A stretch of 64,000 bases of DNA from positions 13,024,545-13,088,544 of the forward strand of contig NC_088790.1 in the NCBI RefSeq assembly GCF_949628265.1. The letters are read 5' to 3'. The DNA comes from Cloeon dipterum (Eukaryota > Arthropoda > Insecta > Ephemeroptera > Baetidae). Below the pieces are notes generated by a model. It saw only the letters and a program-made list of their open reading frames with translations, was not told the DNA's origin and did not search any database. Below, piece after piece: positions 36,701-48,610 of this stretch; the first letter of the stretch is position 1, and each line of letters opens with the position of its first letter. A program made the translations under genes and the position numbers.

Positions 36701-37766
36701 TGGAAACGGAGGAGGTGGGGGTGGAGGAAGTGGAAACGGAGGTGGTGGGGGCGGAGGCGGTGGGGGCGGCGGATCTGGAACCGGAAGTGGAGGCGGCGGA
36801 GGAGGTGGGGGTGGAGGAAGTGGAAACGGAGGTGGCGGTGGCGGAGGTGGTGGGGGCGGTGGATCTGGAACCGGAAGTGGAGGCGGCGGAGGAGGTGGGG
36901 GTGGAGGAAGTGGAAACGGAGGTGGTGGGAGCGGAGGCGGTGGGGGAGGTGGTTCAGGAAATGGAGGTGGTGGAGGAGGAGGCGGCGGCGGTGGCGGCTC
37001 TGGAAGTGGTGGAGGAGGTGGTGGCGGGGGTGGAGGTGGAGGAATTGGAAACGGAGGCGGTGGAGGTGGCGGTGGAGGCGGCGGTGGCTCTGGAAATGGC
37101 GGAGGGGGTGGTGGCGGAGGCGGCGGTGGAGGAAGTGGAAACGGAGGTGGTGGAGGCGGAGGCGGTGGGGGTGGTGGCTCCGGAAACGGTGGAGGGGGCG
37201 GTGGAGGTGGAGGGGGCGGCGGAAGTGGAATTGGAAATGGAGGCGGTGGAGGCGGCGGTGGTAGTGGGAACGGTGGTGGCGGCGGCGCAGGCGGAGGTGG
37301 CGGAGGTAGTGGAGGCGGAGGCGGAGGTGGTGGCGGAATAGGAGGTAATTGAAAATTTATGTGGAACGAATGTTCTCATTATTCTAAGACCCTAATTTAA
37401 ATCTTAAATGTGATTAAAATGTTAAACCCCTAATGATATGGAAAATATTTTATTTGACTTTCAATTCCAGTCGACCCTGGCATTCCCACGGTCAAACCAC
37501 CCAGCCCAACTAACCCACCTTCGGACACCTGCCCTGATTGTGTGAAATCAGCGTGCTACCCTGATCCCCTCGGTGTGCACCTCCCCTTCCCTGGCGACTG
37601 CACAAAGTTCTGCCAATGCGATAACGACAGAGTCGTTGCATTTAACTGCCCATCTGGACTGCACTTCAACGCTGTATTAGAAGTGTGCGACTGGCCACAA
37701 AATGCTCGATGCACCGTGTCAAACACTTATGTTGGCTCCTGCTCAGCACCCATGATTGTTCGATAA
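33713..37766 (+). CDS. Large secreted Gly/Ser/Asn-rich CBM14 protein
   Basis: Eleven coding exons (33713-33719, 33825-33914, 34034-34066, 34580-34627, 34931-34981, 35179-35214, 35523-35585, 35860-35898, 36308-36340, 36451-37344, 37471-37766) give 529 residues, the largest of the cluster. The signal peptide is MNALRLAAVALLCVAIVS. Exons 3-9 encode short Gly runs with occasional Ala, Asn or Thr. Exon 10 is an 894-nt exon of about 298 Gly/Ser/Asn residues with units such as GGGGSGNGGG and GSGTGSGGG; a 90-nt higher-order unit recurs from 36651. The last exon has a Pro/Thr/Ser linker and a CBM14 domain with CPDCVKSAC, FPGDCTKFCQC, GLHFNAVLEVCDWP and GSC. All introns are phase 1. Ser and Asn every 8-12 residues give a silk- or adhesive-like pattern, though the role is not known. 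The poly(A) signal is at 37809. Confidence 0.88.
36651..36925 (+). repeat. Higher-order tandem repeat inside the giant Gly/Ser/Asn exon
   Basis: A unit starting GGATCTGGAACCGGAAGTGG recurs at 36651, 36771 and 36861, each time followed by the same run of about 60 nt. The spacings are 120 and 90 nt, so all units are multiples of three and frame-neutral. They look like recent unequal duplications. Confidence 0.75.
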
Positions 37767-37808
37767 TCCTGAATTAAAGCGGCATTTATCTTCTAACTAC
37801 ATTTAGCT

Positions 37809-37814
37809 AATAAA
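37809..37814 (+). terminator. Poly(A) signal
   Basis: AATAAA lies 43 bases after the stop codon. Confidence 0.6.
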
Positions 37815-38001
37815 CTCTCTGATATTACAATATATATAGCTTTTTTATTTTTTTTGAGACTTTGAATTCTAATCTTGACCAAAGACTCTGTATTTTTAAA
37901 GAGTTAATTGAGACAAAAAAGAGCATACAAAATGCGTAATGCATGAAAGAACGCAGTAACTGATATCTAATCACGACAACGAATCTAAAATCGCGCCTTT
38001 G

Positions 38002-38002
<1 letters not shown>

Positions 38003-38077
<75 letters not shown>
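38003..38077. repeat. (TG)n microsatellite
   Basis: An uninterrupted TG dinucleotide repeat of about 75 bases lies in non-coding DNA. Confidence 0.97.
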
Positions 38078-38078
<1 letters not shown>

Positions 38079-41000
38079 CGATGAAATGTTGATTTCAGTT
38101 TTTTTCTGTTGTGTGCCGACGAATGATAAAGATCACTGGTACTTGAAGGCCACATCATGCATCAGAAAATTTTAACAAAACAGGACTAGACGTTGGCATC
38201 AAATAATAAAATGCGTCAACAGAACTCTTCTAGAATGATAAATAGGCTGATAGATAAAACTAGAGAACTTTTAACAACTCTTTCTGGGTCAGACCAAACA
38301 TTTTGGCTAATCAACACACAAGGCTTGATAATTATGTATTAGCCTTTTGCAAGTCGCTAAAAGATGCGTATATTCGGTTTATACACAAAAATATTGAATA
38401 TGTAATGCCTTCTGCATTGCCCAAAAGGGCACACACCTCTTAGTCTGAACCAAATAGAAAATATGAGTTAATAATTCCGACAGAAATTATTAATATTTAT
38501 CTCTGGTATTATAGAAATTAACGGGTTTGTGAATTTTTTTGCGGTGATGAGAGGGACCACTGTCTATCGTTCTCTCTTTGTTATATTGTACTAATGTACT
38601 CACAGAATCAAGTAGAGTAAATCGTTTTAGAAAGCCAGAGAAACGAATATCTTTGCGTTCAGAGGTTTTTTTGTAAATGTTGTACTTCTGTCACTGCTGA
38701 TGAGGCCTGAAACACCGACGTTCTTGATATTCGATAAAAAAAACAATTCTGCATCTTTAATTTGTAACTTTACTGCCCATCGATCCTGGTAACAGAGCCA
38801 GCCGAAAAATTGGCTTGAAATAAATACTTGATTCGTCTAATTTTTATATTCCCGTTGTTATCAATCAATGCTATCGAAAGATATAAAGATTTTAATTTGC
38901 ATGAGCCACAAAAGAGGACGCTACAAGTGCTGGTGCTATAAAACTATCTTCTCTAATCTTTATAAAAATTAATTCGAGTTTTCCCCTGATAAAAAATAAT
39001 TGGTATCAGAGGTCCGTTCAAATTTCAATCGCAATCCATACATCAGCTCGTGGAATCAAAACTGATTAACAATCAGTTCTCTCCGATTGTGATAGATCGA
39101 TTTAGCAAAACTGTCCAAACATTATTAATGTACGTTTTAGCAAGAGTAAACCCCATTAAAGGACAGGCGCGTGCTTGAGCAGAAACTTAATTAAAATGTT
39201 CCCTTCAGGAATACAAAGTAAAAAAAAAACAGATCGATTATTTTTTACACTCATTTGGAGGAATCGGCTCTTTGGTTTTCATTAGGGATTCCGTGCCTGT
39301 ACACTGACAAGTAGGGCTCTTTCTCGCAAAATCAACACTGCGCACAGCAATTAATTGAGTTTAAAACGCCGCTGGCAGAGAAAGAGAGTAAAGTCGCTCA
39401 GCCAAGTTGATTTTGTCTTAGTTGTTGGCTTGAAACTCTTTTAAGAAAAATTTTGCCCAAATCATTTTGGAAGGAGTTACGTAAAACTTATTTTGAAGAA
39501 AAACAACCAAATTTTAAAAAGTTATTGATTGCGCAGCTAGTTAGTATGTAAATTCTCTCACAAAGGATAGAGCAAATATTTTGCTATATTGAATTAAAGA
39601 AATAGAAAAATTAGATGCAAGGGAATTTGAATTACAAAAACGAAAATAATTGTGCATAGTCCAAGGACGACACGCAAGATTATTTTTCCCTTCAATTGTT
39701 TGCTTTTAGCCAGCAACAACAATCATAATTTTTAAAATCAGAACAATAGCGAGCCATTCCGTTGATTCAAAAACACATTTTCCCTGCAAATATTTCATTT
39801 CAATATGAAATGTGTGAAGGCCAAATAATTTGAAATTATTAGAGCTTACTGCGTGGAACTTTAATATATATGCGGTTGTTGGCAAACTAGATTAATTCTT
39901 TTGAATTTGACATGGCTCGTCACTATCCGAATAATACAGCAATCGCGTAAGACACGGGATTAAAAAGATTAAAGTCCTAATCTAGCGAGAACATTCGCGT
40001 CAAATCATTCGTCACCAGGAATTATGACGGCTTTGCGCTGCCTTCGTTTCACTGTGTCGAGATTAGTAAAAAAAATCTAGTCGACTGCCGCAATAGCTCG
40101 ATTTTTGACGTCACTGGACAACACGACCAAGCCACGCATAAACGGCACACTTCTGAATTTAGGGAGGAAATTTGCATGCCGAGCTGAAAACGATGCGTTA
40201 AACCTGTTGGTGTGTCGCATTACCCAGCCATGAAAAGAAGTCATTAAAAATTGAATGCCGAGTAAAACTGCTTTTTATGGTCTCGCCTCTCGCCGTAAAA
40301 TTTTTGATTCATCTGACGTCAAACGTTTTGAGTGGCGTTAGCAGCTGCGTTTTCTTATTTATATTTGTATACATATACACCTATAGGTGCACGTAGCCTA
40401 AAGAAAATACATATTAATTCAGTGAGTATAACAGAACTGTAAAATTATATCCTACTCAAACGTCTGCACGAATAATACAAAATAATCGAAGTGTTTTCAC
40501 TTCAAATATACGCAGTGAAACCCCTGGAAGTGATTGGTGCGCGCAGATAAATCGCACAGATAAATTTATTAATCCAATTTTTAAAATATTGACTCTACTA
40601 ATTGTTAGTTTGTTTGATATTAATTAAATACAAATTATTTTAAGGTTGTTCCTATCTTAATCGCAAATTGTGCTGTCATTTTAGCTGCTGTACAGTGAAT
40701 GACATATTTCTAGATTAAATTATCATTGATTTGACACCTGAAACTGCAGCAAAGAATAATGTACTAAAATCTCACAGCTTTTTTCTTAGCACTTAAATTC
40801 GAACTAAGGAAAATGACCATGAAAGATTTGGAAGGAGATAAAACATATTGCATCCCAAATCATACGAGAAAAGTGTAAAAATGATGAATAATTTATGTGT
40901 AGGTTTGATGAATCAATATCTTGACTGCGATCTAAATCAAGAAAAGAAAGGATTTTCAGGTACGTGTCATCAACGAGTAAAAATGTGAAGATCTGCAAAT

Positions 41001-41355
41001 CGCAGTTCATTGCTGAGAATATTCCTATTAAATGCTCTTCGCTGAAAGAGAAAAGCAAATATAGAGTCACCTCAATCTATTTGCTCATTAGTTCTCATAT
41101 CAGAATAAATAACGTTGCATATCGCGAATCTTTAAATTTAGAGTGCTAAAATGCCTTAAAAGGGGTCAAAAATTAAAAATTTAGTCTGCACACAAAAACC
41201 TGATTTTGATCGGCAATCTTATCTATGTCAATTAAATGTTAATTTCACTGTGTCTTCTGTCGCTCTAATGGGAAAGGAATATTTGATATGCACTTAATAA
41301 TCTGTAGGGGCAGAGGTGGGGCCTCGGATTAATGACAAATTATGATTGATTAGAG
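38078..41355. other. Intergenic region of 3.3 kb
   Basis: No coding exon was found. Open frames at 40804-41149 overlap on opposite strands, are AT-rich and have no recognisable content. This gap separates the Gly-type genes from the Thr-type genes. Confidence 0.5.
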
Positions 41356-41378
41356 GGATAAGCCAGATGGTATAAAAA
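41356..41378 (+). promoter_or_regulatory. GATA-type site and TATA box
   Basis: GGATAAG at 41356-41362 and TATAAAAA at 41371-41378 lie upstream of the ATG at 41499. Confidence 0.65.
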
Positions 41379-41498
41379 GGAATGTCAAGAAAGGCTGAAG
41401 ACAAGTTAACTCATTTACTCATTGCATATACAATCGGTGGGTGTCTCTCCGTAGAACCAGTACCCTTTGTGTCAGCATCAAGCCAAATTTGATTAGCC

Positions 41499-42526
41499 AT
41501 GCGAGGTGAGTAGATTAACTGTGGAAGAAAATCACATTGGGCCTCGGGGATAATTAAAGGGGAAGCTTCGCCGGTAACTTTCTGAAAATCGGCAAGCACG
41601 TCTTAAGCGGGAGCTGAATTCTCAAAGGACCAAAATAGTTAGCTTCGTTTTACATCTAATCCGCGGGACAGTGGAGGGACGAAAATCCACTTTTCCAAAA
41701 CTTGACACGGCGAAGAAAATTGTCAGAGGAAAGCTGGTGTTGATCATCATCAAATTTCAATTTAACACTTTTCGATGGCTAAATTTTGAACGTAAAAAAA
41801 TTTGAAGCAAATTATATTTCAGTTGCCATTGTTGGGTTCATCCTTTTCGTTGGGATTGCCAGCGGTCAATACAGACACCCTGGTCAGGGTCGCGATTTCA
41901 CGTTGACGACGCCGCAATGCCCTCCTTGTGACTGCGCCACCACAACCACCACAACCACCACGACCACACGCCGCCCGACCACCACGCGCACAACCACACG
42001 TCCAACCACCACGCGTACAACAACCACGCGTCCAACCACTACGACTACACCAACAACCACAATTGGTGATGAGCCACCTACACCACCCTGCGCTACTCCC
42101 CCAACTAGTCCTCCAAGGTTAGTTTACGCTTCCTGCTATTTTTCTCTTTCACAGCAAATCAAGTTTTTCTTACATTAAAACTAATTTAAATTAAAATTTT
42201 CACTTATTAATATTTTCTGAAAACATTATATTTCACATTTTGTAATTCTCAACCTGGTAGCTAAAATTCCCTATTGTTGCTCCAGGTACTGCCCGGATTG
42301 CGTGATGGCAAAGTGCACACCTAATGCGTGCAACCAGGGCGTGCAGGTGCCTTACCCGGGTGATTGTACCAAATTCTGCAAGTGCGAGCTTGACGGAGCT
42401 AAGGAATTCCTTTGCCCTGGAGGACTTGAATTCAACGAGGGATTGCAGGTGTGCGACTGGCCCAGCACTGCTGGATGCACCATTCCAGGCACTTACCTCG
42501 GTGGCTGCGAGGGCCTGGCGCCTTAA
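41499..42526 (+). CDS. Secreted Thr-rich (mucin-like) CBM14 chitin-binding protein
   Basis: Exons 41499-41505, 41823-42117 and 42286-42526 give 180 residues. The signal peptide is MRVAIVGFILFVGIASG, then QYRHPGQGRDFTLTTPQC, a CPPCDC Cys cluster, about 40 residues of Thr/Arg/Pro repeats (TTTRPTTTRTTT), a Pro/Thr linker, and CBM14 in the last exon (CPDCVMAKC, YPGDCTKFCKC, GLEFNEGLQVCDWP, GGC). Intron 1 is phase 1 and intron 2 is phase 2, the same phases that flank the Thr exons of the gene at 11176. There is no Gly tract. The gene at 44101 is its close sister (shared VAI.. signal and LTTP.CPPC.C). It is likely O-glycosylated and chitin-bound outside the cell. The poly(A) signal is at 42598. Confidence 0.9.
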
Positions 42527-42597
42527 CTCTTAGTTGCCCAGGAAGCTAAGTCCTCATAAAATTTTAATTCTTATATACTATATGCTTACTCTAATGA

Positions 42598-42603
42598 AAT
42601 AAA
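42598..42603 (+). terminator. Poly(A) signal
   Basis: AATAAA lies 72 bases after the stop codon. Confidence 0.6.
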
Positions 42604-43985
42604 GGTCTCGTGCTGGTAATTTATTTATTTATTTCAAATTCTTCTCTCATTATTTTCTTAACCCGTTTTAAGCTAAATTAAACACATTCAAATACGGTAA
42701 AAAATAAAGCGTTCAATAATTACGGCTTATCTTTAGAGAAGGTTCATCAATTACATCTTAATTTTGTCACCAGTCTGCGAACAATAATTGCCACCTTGTA
42801 TATCGATAATTAAGTGGAGTGGTGGTGGGGCTTGCAGTAGGAGTAAATACAATCAAATTGAGACAAACAGATTGACGACTATGATTGATTAGCTGATAAG
42901 TCGCCATGGACAAATATATTTTATTATATTTAATTATTTTTGTTTACAATTGTTGCAAAATCCATCGAATTTAATGTTTCCTTAATTTCTAAAATTTGGA
43001 AACTTTATGAACGATATTGAGACCATTAATAATTATGCCTTGATTTTTGGGCAAATCATCAAAGGGTGTGGTACTATTTTCTCTGCAATTCATTCACTCT
43101 TAGCCAACCATTCGAAATTTTTGTTTTGCATTTAGCCATTACAAAATCTTTAGCGTACTACCATATTGTTTTAATATAATTTTTTAAAGGAAATCTCCCC
43201 TTCATGTTTAATAAAACATTTTGAGAGGCAGTACGTTACTCTCTCTGGTTGTGTGAAGATTTGTTGCAATGTTACATTTTAGATGCAGGAAGCTCTTAAA
43301 GTGTGCCCGTGGCAGCTCAGATGAACTTGACTTGGTATAAATTACACAAGTGGCTTTTGCTTGCAAGGTAAAAGGCGAAATTCAGGTAGATTCTATACGA
43401 TGGCTTAAATTTGAAGAAATAATTTTTCTTGAACAGTGGTAATTGCAATCTCATTTTTTTACGTTAAAAACGAGTTAACTATATCTTAAATTAGTCCTTA
43501 ATTTAGCTTACAGAAACAATAATAATTTGAGTGTTATTTACATATTCTAAATTTAAATTAAGTTGAATAATTCAGAACAACTCATAGTTGTTTTCAATGT
43601 AACGATTGTTTTGATTGATATCTAATACTGGTACTTGAAAAGCTTTTGGAGGAAAATAATAGTATTTGTTCTATAAATTAAATTCAATAAAAAATATGGT
43701 TTTCAAGTTTAGGGAAACAATCGTAATTTTTTTTATTGAGAGATAATCACTTTTTAATTTGCATATCATTTCTGATGCGAAGGTTTTTGATATGAGTAGA
43801 GACAAATCACGAAACATGTCAATCTTGTGTGTCGAGCTTGTCACCGTTGATTTTTATCAATTGACAACCTTTATTGTCTATGTTTTCGCAGGTTTACACA
43901 TTTTTTAGACAAAAACCAACAAGTGGGGAGAAAAACACTCAAGCTGAATTGCAAAATGCGGCAACATAAAGGGAACGTCAATTTG
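42604..43985. other. Intergenic, AT-rich
   Basis: I see no gene or repeat that I can support in this stretch. Confidence 0.5.
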
Positions 43986-43993
43986 TATAAATA
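43986..43993 (+). promoter_or_regulatory. TATA box of the CBM14 gene at 44101
   Basis: TATAAATA lies 107 bases before the ATG. The leader contains CGGTGGGTGT, also found in the leader of the sister gene (near 41435). Confidence 0.6.
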
Positions 43994-44100
43994 GGGAACT
44001 TCTATCTGGATGAAATAGTAAAAAACGGCAGTTGCTGATTCGCTTTCAATCATTCTAATAGCAAACGGTGGGTGTTTGCCAGACCTTTTGCGCAGCAGAA

Positions 44101-45314
44101 ATGAAAGGTAATTAAGTGTTTGTCAACTTGCTTATGGGCCCTGCAAATCCACTTCTCTAATGCTCCCCGTCCGGCAAAATCTCAAAAGTTTTGGGCCAGA
44201 TTTTGAAGGTATTAATAAGAATGGAGTATTTCTGATAGTTTGCATTTTTGTGACGGAAATCTTTTAGAATAGAATAGAATATTTATTAAACGCCAACGGC
44301 GTACAACTATTTCCAGCATTTATTTGAGGCAGCTTTGGTTAAAGTCAAAGGTTTTAAAGGACAATCAAGAATGTGGTACATACTATACAGATCAGCATTA
44401 CAATAACTACATTTACATTTGTCGGTAACATCCAGGTGAAAACAAGAATTTGTGCAAATAAGAAAATGATACCCATGAAATGAATATCTGGTTAACATGG
44501 AACGATCCTTACAATTCGTTTTCTTCCAATCGGTATTTAACATTGCGGGAGTATAATAGAATTTTGGATCAATATTTTGCTTTTTAATATTCATATTACT
44601 TACAAACTTGACAAAAGCTTCGGAACAATTGAGAGCGACGGAAATCTTTTATAATCCCTTTTAATGTTAATCTTGTCAGAGAGTATTATGAATTGAATTT
44701 TACTATTTCAGTTGCCATTTTGAGTTTCGCTTTCCTGGTGGTGGCCGTCAGCGGCTACTCCATGTTTGATGACAAGTCCATCACATTGACAACCCCTGCT
44801 TGTCCTCCATGCGAATGTATCACCACAACCTCGACTACCACTACTACGACCACATCCACGACGACTACCCCGAGACCGACGATCAAGCCTGACGAGTAAG
44901 TTTTAAGTACGAGTAAAATTTGGTTGAATTAAAAATTGCAAACTTTTCAAATTGAAGTGTAATATTTAAACTTCTAAGTTCCATAAATTCCTTGCAATTT
45001 TTCATCAGGTGTGAATCTCTAAACTATTTTCAGTAAAGTAATACCACTTTTTTGCTTGGTTTAGCTACTGCCACTCGTGCGTCAGCAGCAGGTGCAACCC
45101 AGAAGGCGGCATCGACTACTCAATTCAGCTATCCTATCCAGGCGATTGCTCCAGGTTCTGCAAATGCGACAAGCCAAACTCGGCCATAGCTTTTAACTGC
45201 CCAGGAGGTCTGCACTTCAACCGTGAACTGCAGCTGTGCGACTGGCCCACTGCATCCAAGTGCTCTGTCCAGAGCACTTACGAGGGTGGATGCGAATCCT
45301 TGATCATCCCTTGA
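44101..45314 (+). CDS. Secreted short Thr-rich CBM14 chitin-binding protein
   Basis: Exons 44101-44107, 44712-44895 and 45065-45314 give 146 residues, the smallest intact CBM14 protein here. The signal peptide is MKVAILSFAFLVVAVSG, then YSMFDDKSITLTTPAC, a CPPCEC cluster, about 25 Thr/Ser residues, a short Pro/Lys linker (RPTIKPDE), and CBM14: CHSCVSSRC, YPGDCSRFCKC, GLHFNRELQLCDWP and GGC. The introns are phase 1 and phase 2, as in the sister gene at 41499. Intron 1 is 604 nt because a truncated retrotransposon has landed in it (44267-44636); without the insert and the duplicated target it would be about 219 nt. The poly(A) signal is at 45363. Confidence 0.9.
44252..44651 (-). mobile_element. 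5'-truncated non-LTR retrotransposon in intron 1, with 15-bp target-site duplication
   Basis: The 370-bp insert (44267-44636) is bounded by perfect direct copies of GACGGAAATCTTTTA at 44252-44266 and 44637-44651. Read on the minus strand, it encodes the tail of a LINE-type ORF2: an Arg/Tyr-Gly-His-like region, then a Cys/His cluster of the form C-x-C-x2-C...H-x4-C followed by Pro (44307-44594). It then ends in a short AT-rich 3' part with AATAAA and an ATTCTATTCTATTC tail. Truncation at the 5' end, a 3' repeat tail and a target duplication are the marks of target-primed reverse transcription. The clade (Jockey, CR1, I or other) cannot be fixed from this piece. Confidence 0.85.
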
Positions 45315-45362
45315 AAGTACCGCATGTGTCAAAATTATAAAATATAAATAATTCAAAAGAAC

Positions 45363-45368
45363 AATAAA
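45363..45368 (+). terminator. Poly(A) signal
   Basis: AATAAA lies 49 bases after the stop codon. Confidence 0.55.
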
Positions 45369-45479
45369 CATATCAATGTTATTTACGTGAAAACAAATAT
45401 TTTGATTAAGCTTATTTTTTCAAATCTCAATAAAGTTATTGAAAGTGAATAAATAGTAACAATAATAGCAATAACTAAC

Positions 45480-45840
45480 AACGCCCATTGGCTCGCATTA
45501 CGAAGGCATTCCCAGCAATTTCAATGCAATGGGAGATATTTGAGCATATCATCGGAGATCTGTTCCTGGCTGCCCAATGTCAGAGATGACAAAAGGGGGT
45601 CTATACAAAATGACTCAAAATTCTCAAATTATTGCTCAACGGGCTGGGAGGAATCGCAACTTGCTGATTTTGCACCTATCCAGTTGCTTTAGGCAAAAAT
45701 GTCTGGCGTTTAAATAAAATTCATTGGTGCGGGGAGGTGCAAAGATGGCCACATTCGGCCCAAGCTCCTCTGCGGCCTCTCGTGCCCCATGTTATCCGCT
45801 CGATGGTGTTGTTGGGACCCGATGATGTGCTGATGGGCAG
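45480..45840 (+). repeat. Dispersed repeat, copy B (inverted relative to copy A at 9.3 kb)
   Basis: This stretch aligns along about 350 bp with the reverse complement of 9250-9600, sharing blocks such as TTGGCTCGCATT, ATGGGAGATATTT, GCTCAACGGG, TCTGGCGTTTA and CTCTGCGGCC. Neither copy keeps an open frame of useful length in common. The two copies lie just outside the main gene cluster on either side. Confidence 0.65.
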
Positions 45841-48180
45841 AGGTTCAAGAAGAGAAAAAATAATGATCAATTCTTTCTAGCGTGGTGGCCTATCATGATT
45901 AAGAGTATAATAGATTGAAGAATTATTAATTAGAAACACTCATTTGTTGAGATTTATTGTGGCATGTTCATTAGAAGAATAATCAAGAAATGACGTTTAC
46001 AGATAACAGGGCATGCCAAAACACCAAATATCTGGACGAGTCGATTTAATTTAATGAAGAAACGCACCAGGGATCACTATAAGATTGTGCGCCATAGAGG
46101 TGTGAAGTGCGGGCGGTAATCAAAAAATTCTACCCGATATCGGCTAAGCATTGATTGACAGAAAGGCTGTAGCTGCTTAGCTCGACTGTCGCATCATCTA
46201 AGCACGATAATGATGCATGTTGCAACGTCACCCACCAACAAAACGTGTGTTTGACAACCTGGCATTAAATTGCCTCTCGCATGCGACATGAGAGCTTTGC
46301 TCAATTCGTTTACTGTGATGGAATGATGCGTTTCATGGAGATATTCTTCGCTGTTTTAATAATGCAATATGTGAAAAGTACACTGTTGTCACAGCGATCA
46401 CGCTGCGATGTAGGTAACGAGAAAAATATACCTTGGCACAAAACTGACATATTAAAATTATGAGCAAATAATTTGTTTAATATCACAATGAATTCCAATC
46501 ACGAACAAAACATAAATTATAAATAATAATATGTATACCTGCTGGATTTTTCTCTTAGTATGTGCATTTTAAATTCGAAACCTAATATGTATCAACAAAT
46601 ACAATAATTTTATTTTTAAAATAATTTGTCTTCGGCCATTCTACTGAATTTATAATCAAAGTGGAAATATATACTCCCACGTGTAAAAAATTCAGTCATG
46701 AAAGGCTTACAAGTAAAAAAATTGTAAAGTAAAAAATTAATATCACATGTTCTCGTATAACCGTTAAGATATTTTGCTTGTGGGAGTAGCTATTAAAAAT
46801 TCAAAAGAAGTAAGATCACCTCGCTTGATTTTTGTTTCTTTATTTTTAACAGAGTTTGTCTTAACATGATCAAATTCTAAAATTCTAAACTTGAAAGATT
46901 TAAAATGAACTAGATATCAAGTATTTCATATTTTTTTCGCTGAGTAGAGGAAATATAATCCTATTTTGCTAGGCTCCTATCTGTAGGGTTTCCATTTTCA
47001 TCAAGGAGTATAGAGTCTGATAAGAATTGTCTATCTGCAAAAATATACCGCATTGTGTCTCATGTGGAGTTGAACAATATGAAACAACCAATTTACTAAT
47101 AGAGGAGTGAGAAGGAGGCCATTATTAAGTTGGCGAAACGATTTGATAAGATTTAATCGTTTTAATGACAGTGATACGCGAACATGAGTGTAACATGGGA
47201 TAAAGAGTCACCAGTCTATGTGAAGGAGTTTGTGAATACAATTTATACATGTACAATGTGTAGTTGATTTTATACAGAGCTCGATAATTAATTTACATAA
47301 CCGTTAAGGATTCAGACAGTACAGGTTTGATAAAAAAAGCTAACAGAAGGCGTCGTTCGTCATTCTTTATTTAAGAAATGGAAATTGAAATAATATATAT
47401 GGAGAAATATAATAAATGCTAAGATTAATTTTAGATCTTTAGACCTACAGTAATAGTAACATCCATTGGAGCGAGAATTACACAAACTAGTTTTACGCCA
47501 AGGAGTACGGGAACCGCTTTAAACCAAAAATGGAACAGCAGGACCTGGTAGCCGGCTCGAATTTTGTTAGAAACATAATCTTCAAGCGTTAATGAGCCAA
47601 CAAAAAAATCCCGACAAAAATCTAATATTGGATGTTTATAGGGACTTATCAAGAAAGTCGTAAATTACCCATTGATCGATTAGAGTCTACCTATAAAATT
47701 TTCATCACGATTAAAAAAGTGGCTCTACATTTTTATTTTTTAACGTTTCCCATGTTAAATCCCGCAAGGATTTTTAACATTCGGAACCCCAGCATAATTC
47801 GTAAACTCCGTCGAATCCGTTGAATATAATTTTTCTCCGGCATATCTCCTAGCTCGTTTGATGCTACACGTTTTCGAAAAAATTGATCGTCACTTTTCAG
47901 TCCCGAAATTTTCTCTAGCATTTCTAATTTTTGACTAAATGGCGTGGCTGACTGAGACCTCATAAATGAATTTGAGGCATTCTCACTAGATTGTATAATT
48001 TTTAGGCCAACTATAAATTTTTAAATAAAGTTTGAATATATTTCTCTTAAGCATAAAAGATGATAGAAAAACAACCAAGCCTTTTAAACCTTTTTGAAGC
48101 AAATTCCTCTGCACACTAATTTTTACAGTAAAAATAATGTTACGGAGCAGCATACAACTAGAATCGCTTTTTTCTAAATC
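45841..48180. other. Intergenic, AT-rich
   Basis: No supported gene. Short open frames near 46281-46498 and 47431-47963 overlap on both strands and have no recognisable content. Confidence 0.5.
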
Positions 48181-48610
48181 CAACCCTGTGGCCCCTGCGC
48201 ACGCTTCTTTCCTGATCTGATTGCTTTGTGTAGGGCGCGAGAAGAGATCTTTTTTCGATATCGGTTTACACTTGACACAAAATGTATTATGTATGTGATG
48301 CCGATGCCGAAATCAGCTCGTTCTAATTTCCCTTGAGCGTCTGCGCGCTACTCCAGCGAAAAATTCGATTCATCGTCCGTCGGTGCGCAGCAGAGAGCTA
48401 TTTACTTTTTGTTTTTGTGCTCTCATTCAGCTCGGACACTTTCGCTCTCGACCCAAGCACCGGCACAATCGTAAAACGAGCGAGACATTTATTTGCTGCT
48501 TCTGCCCGGCGAGAGGGAGTAAATTGATTGCGATTTCACCAGTCATGGAATGCACTTTGCAGCCGAGGGCTCTATTGGCCTAGCCGGCGCTGAAGGGCCG
48601 ATAAAAGCAG
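48181..48610. other. GC-richer island of unknown role
   Basis: This stretch is much richer in G+C and CpG than its flanks. It contains short open frames but no splice-linked exon that I can support. It could be a promoter or first non-coding exon of a gene outside this window, or a repeat. Confidence 0.3.

Noticed and set aside
36451-37341. 296-codon frame read as Ala/Val/Glu-rich on the plus strand, and its antisense
   Set aside because: This is an out-of-phase reading of the Gly/Ser/Asn exon; phase-1 splicing from the previous exon and into the CBM14 exon requires the Gly frame.
11475-37344. Regularly repeated short GC-rich segments separated by AT-rich spacers, superficially like a CRISPR array
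   Set aside because: The segments differ in length, are eukaryotic exons with AG/GT borders in constant phase, and the spacers are introns of varied length.
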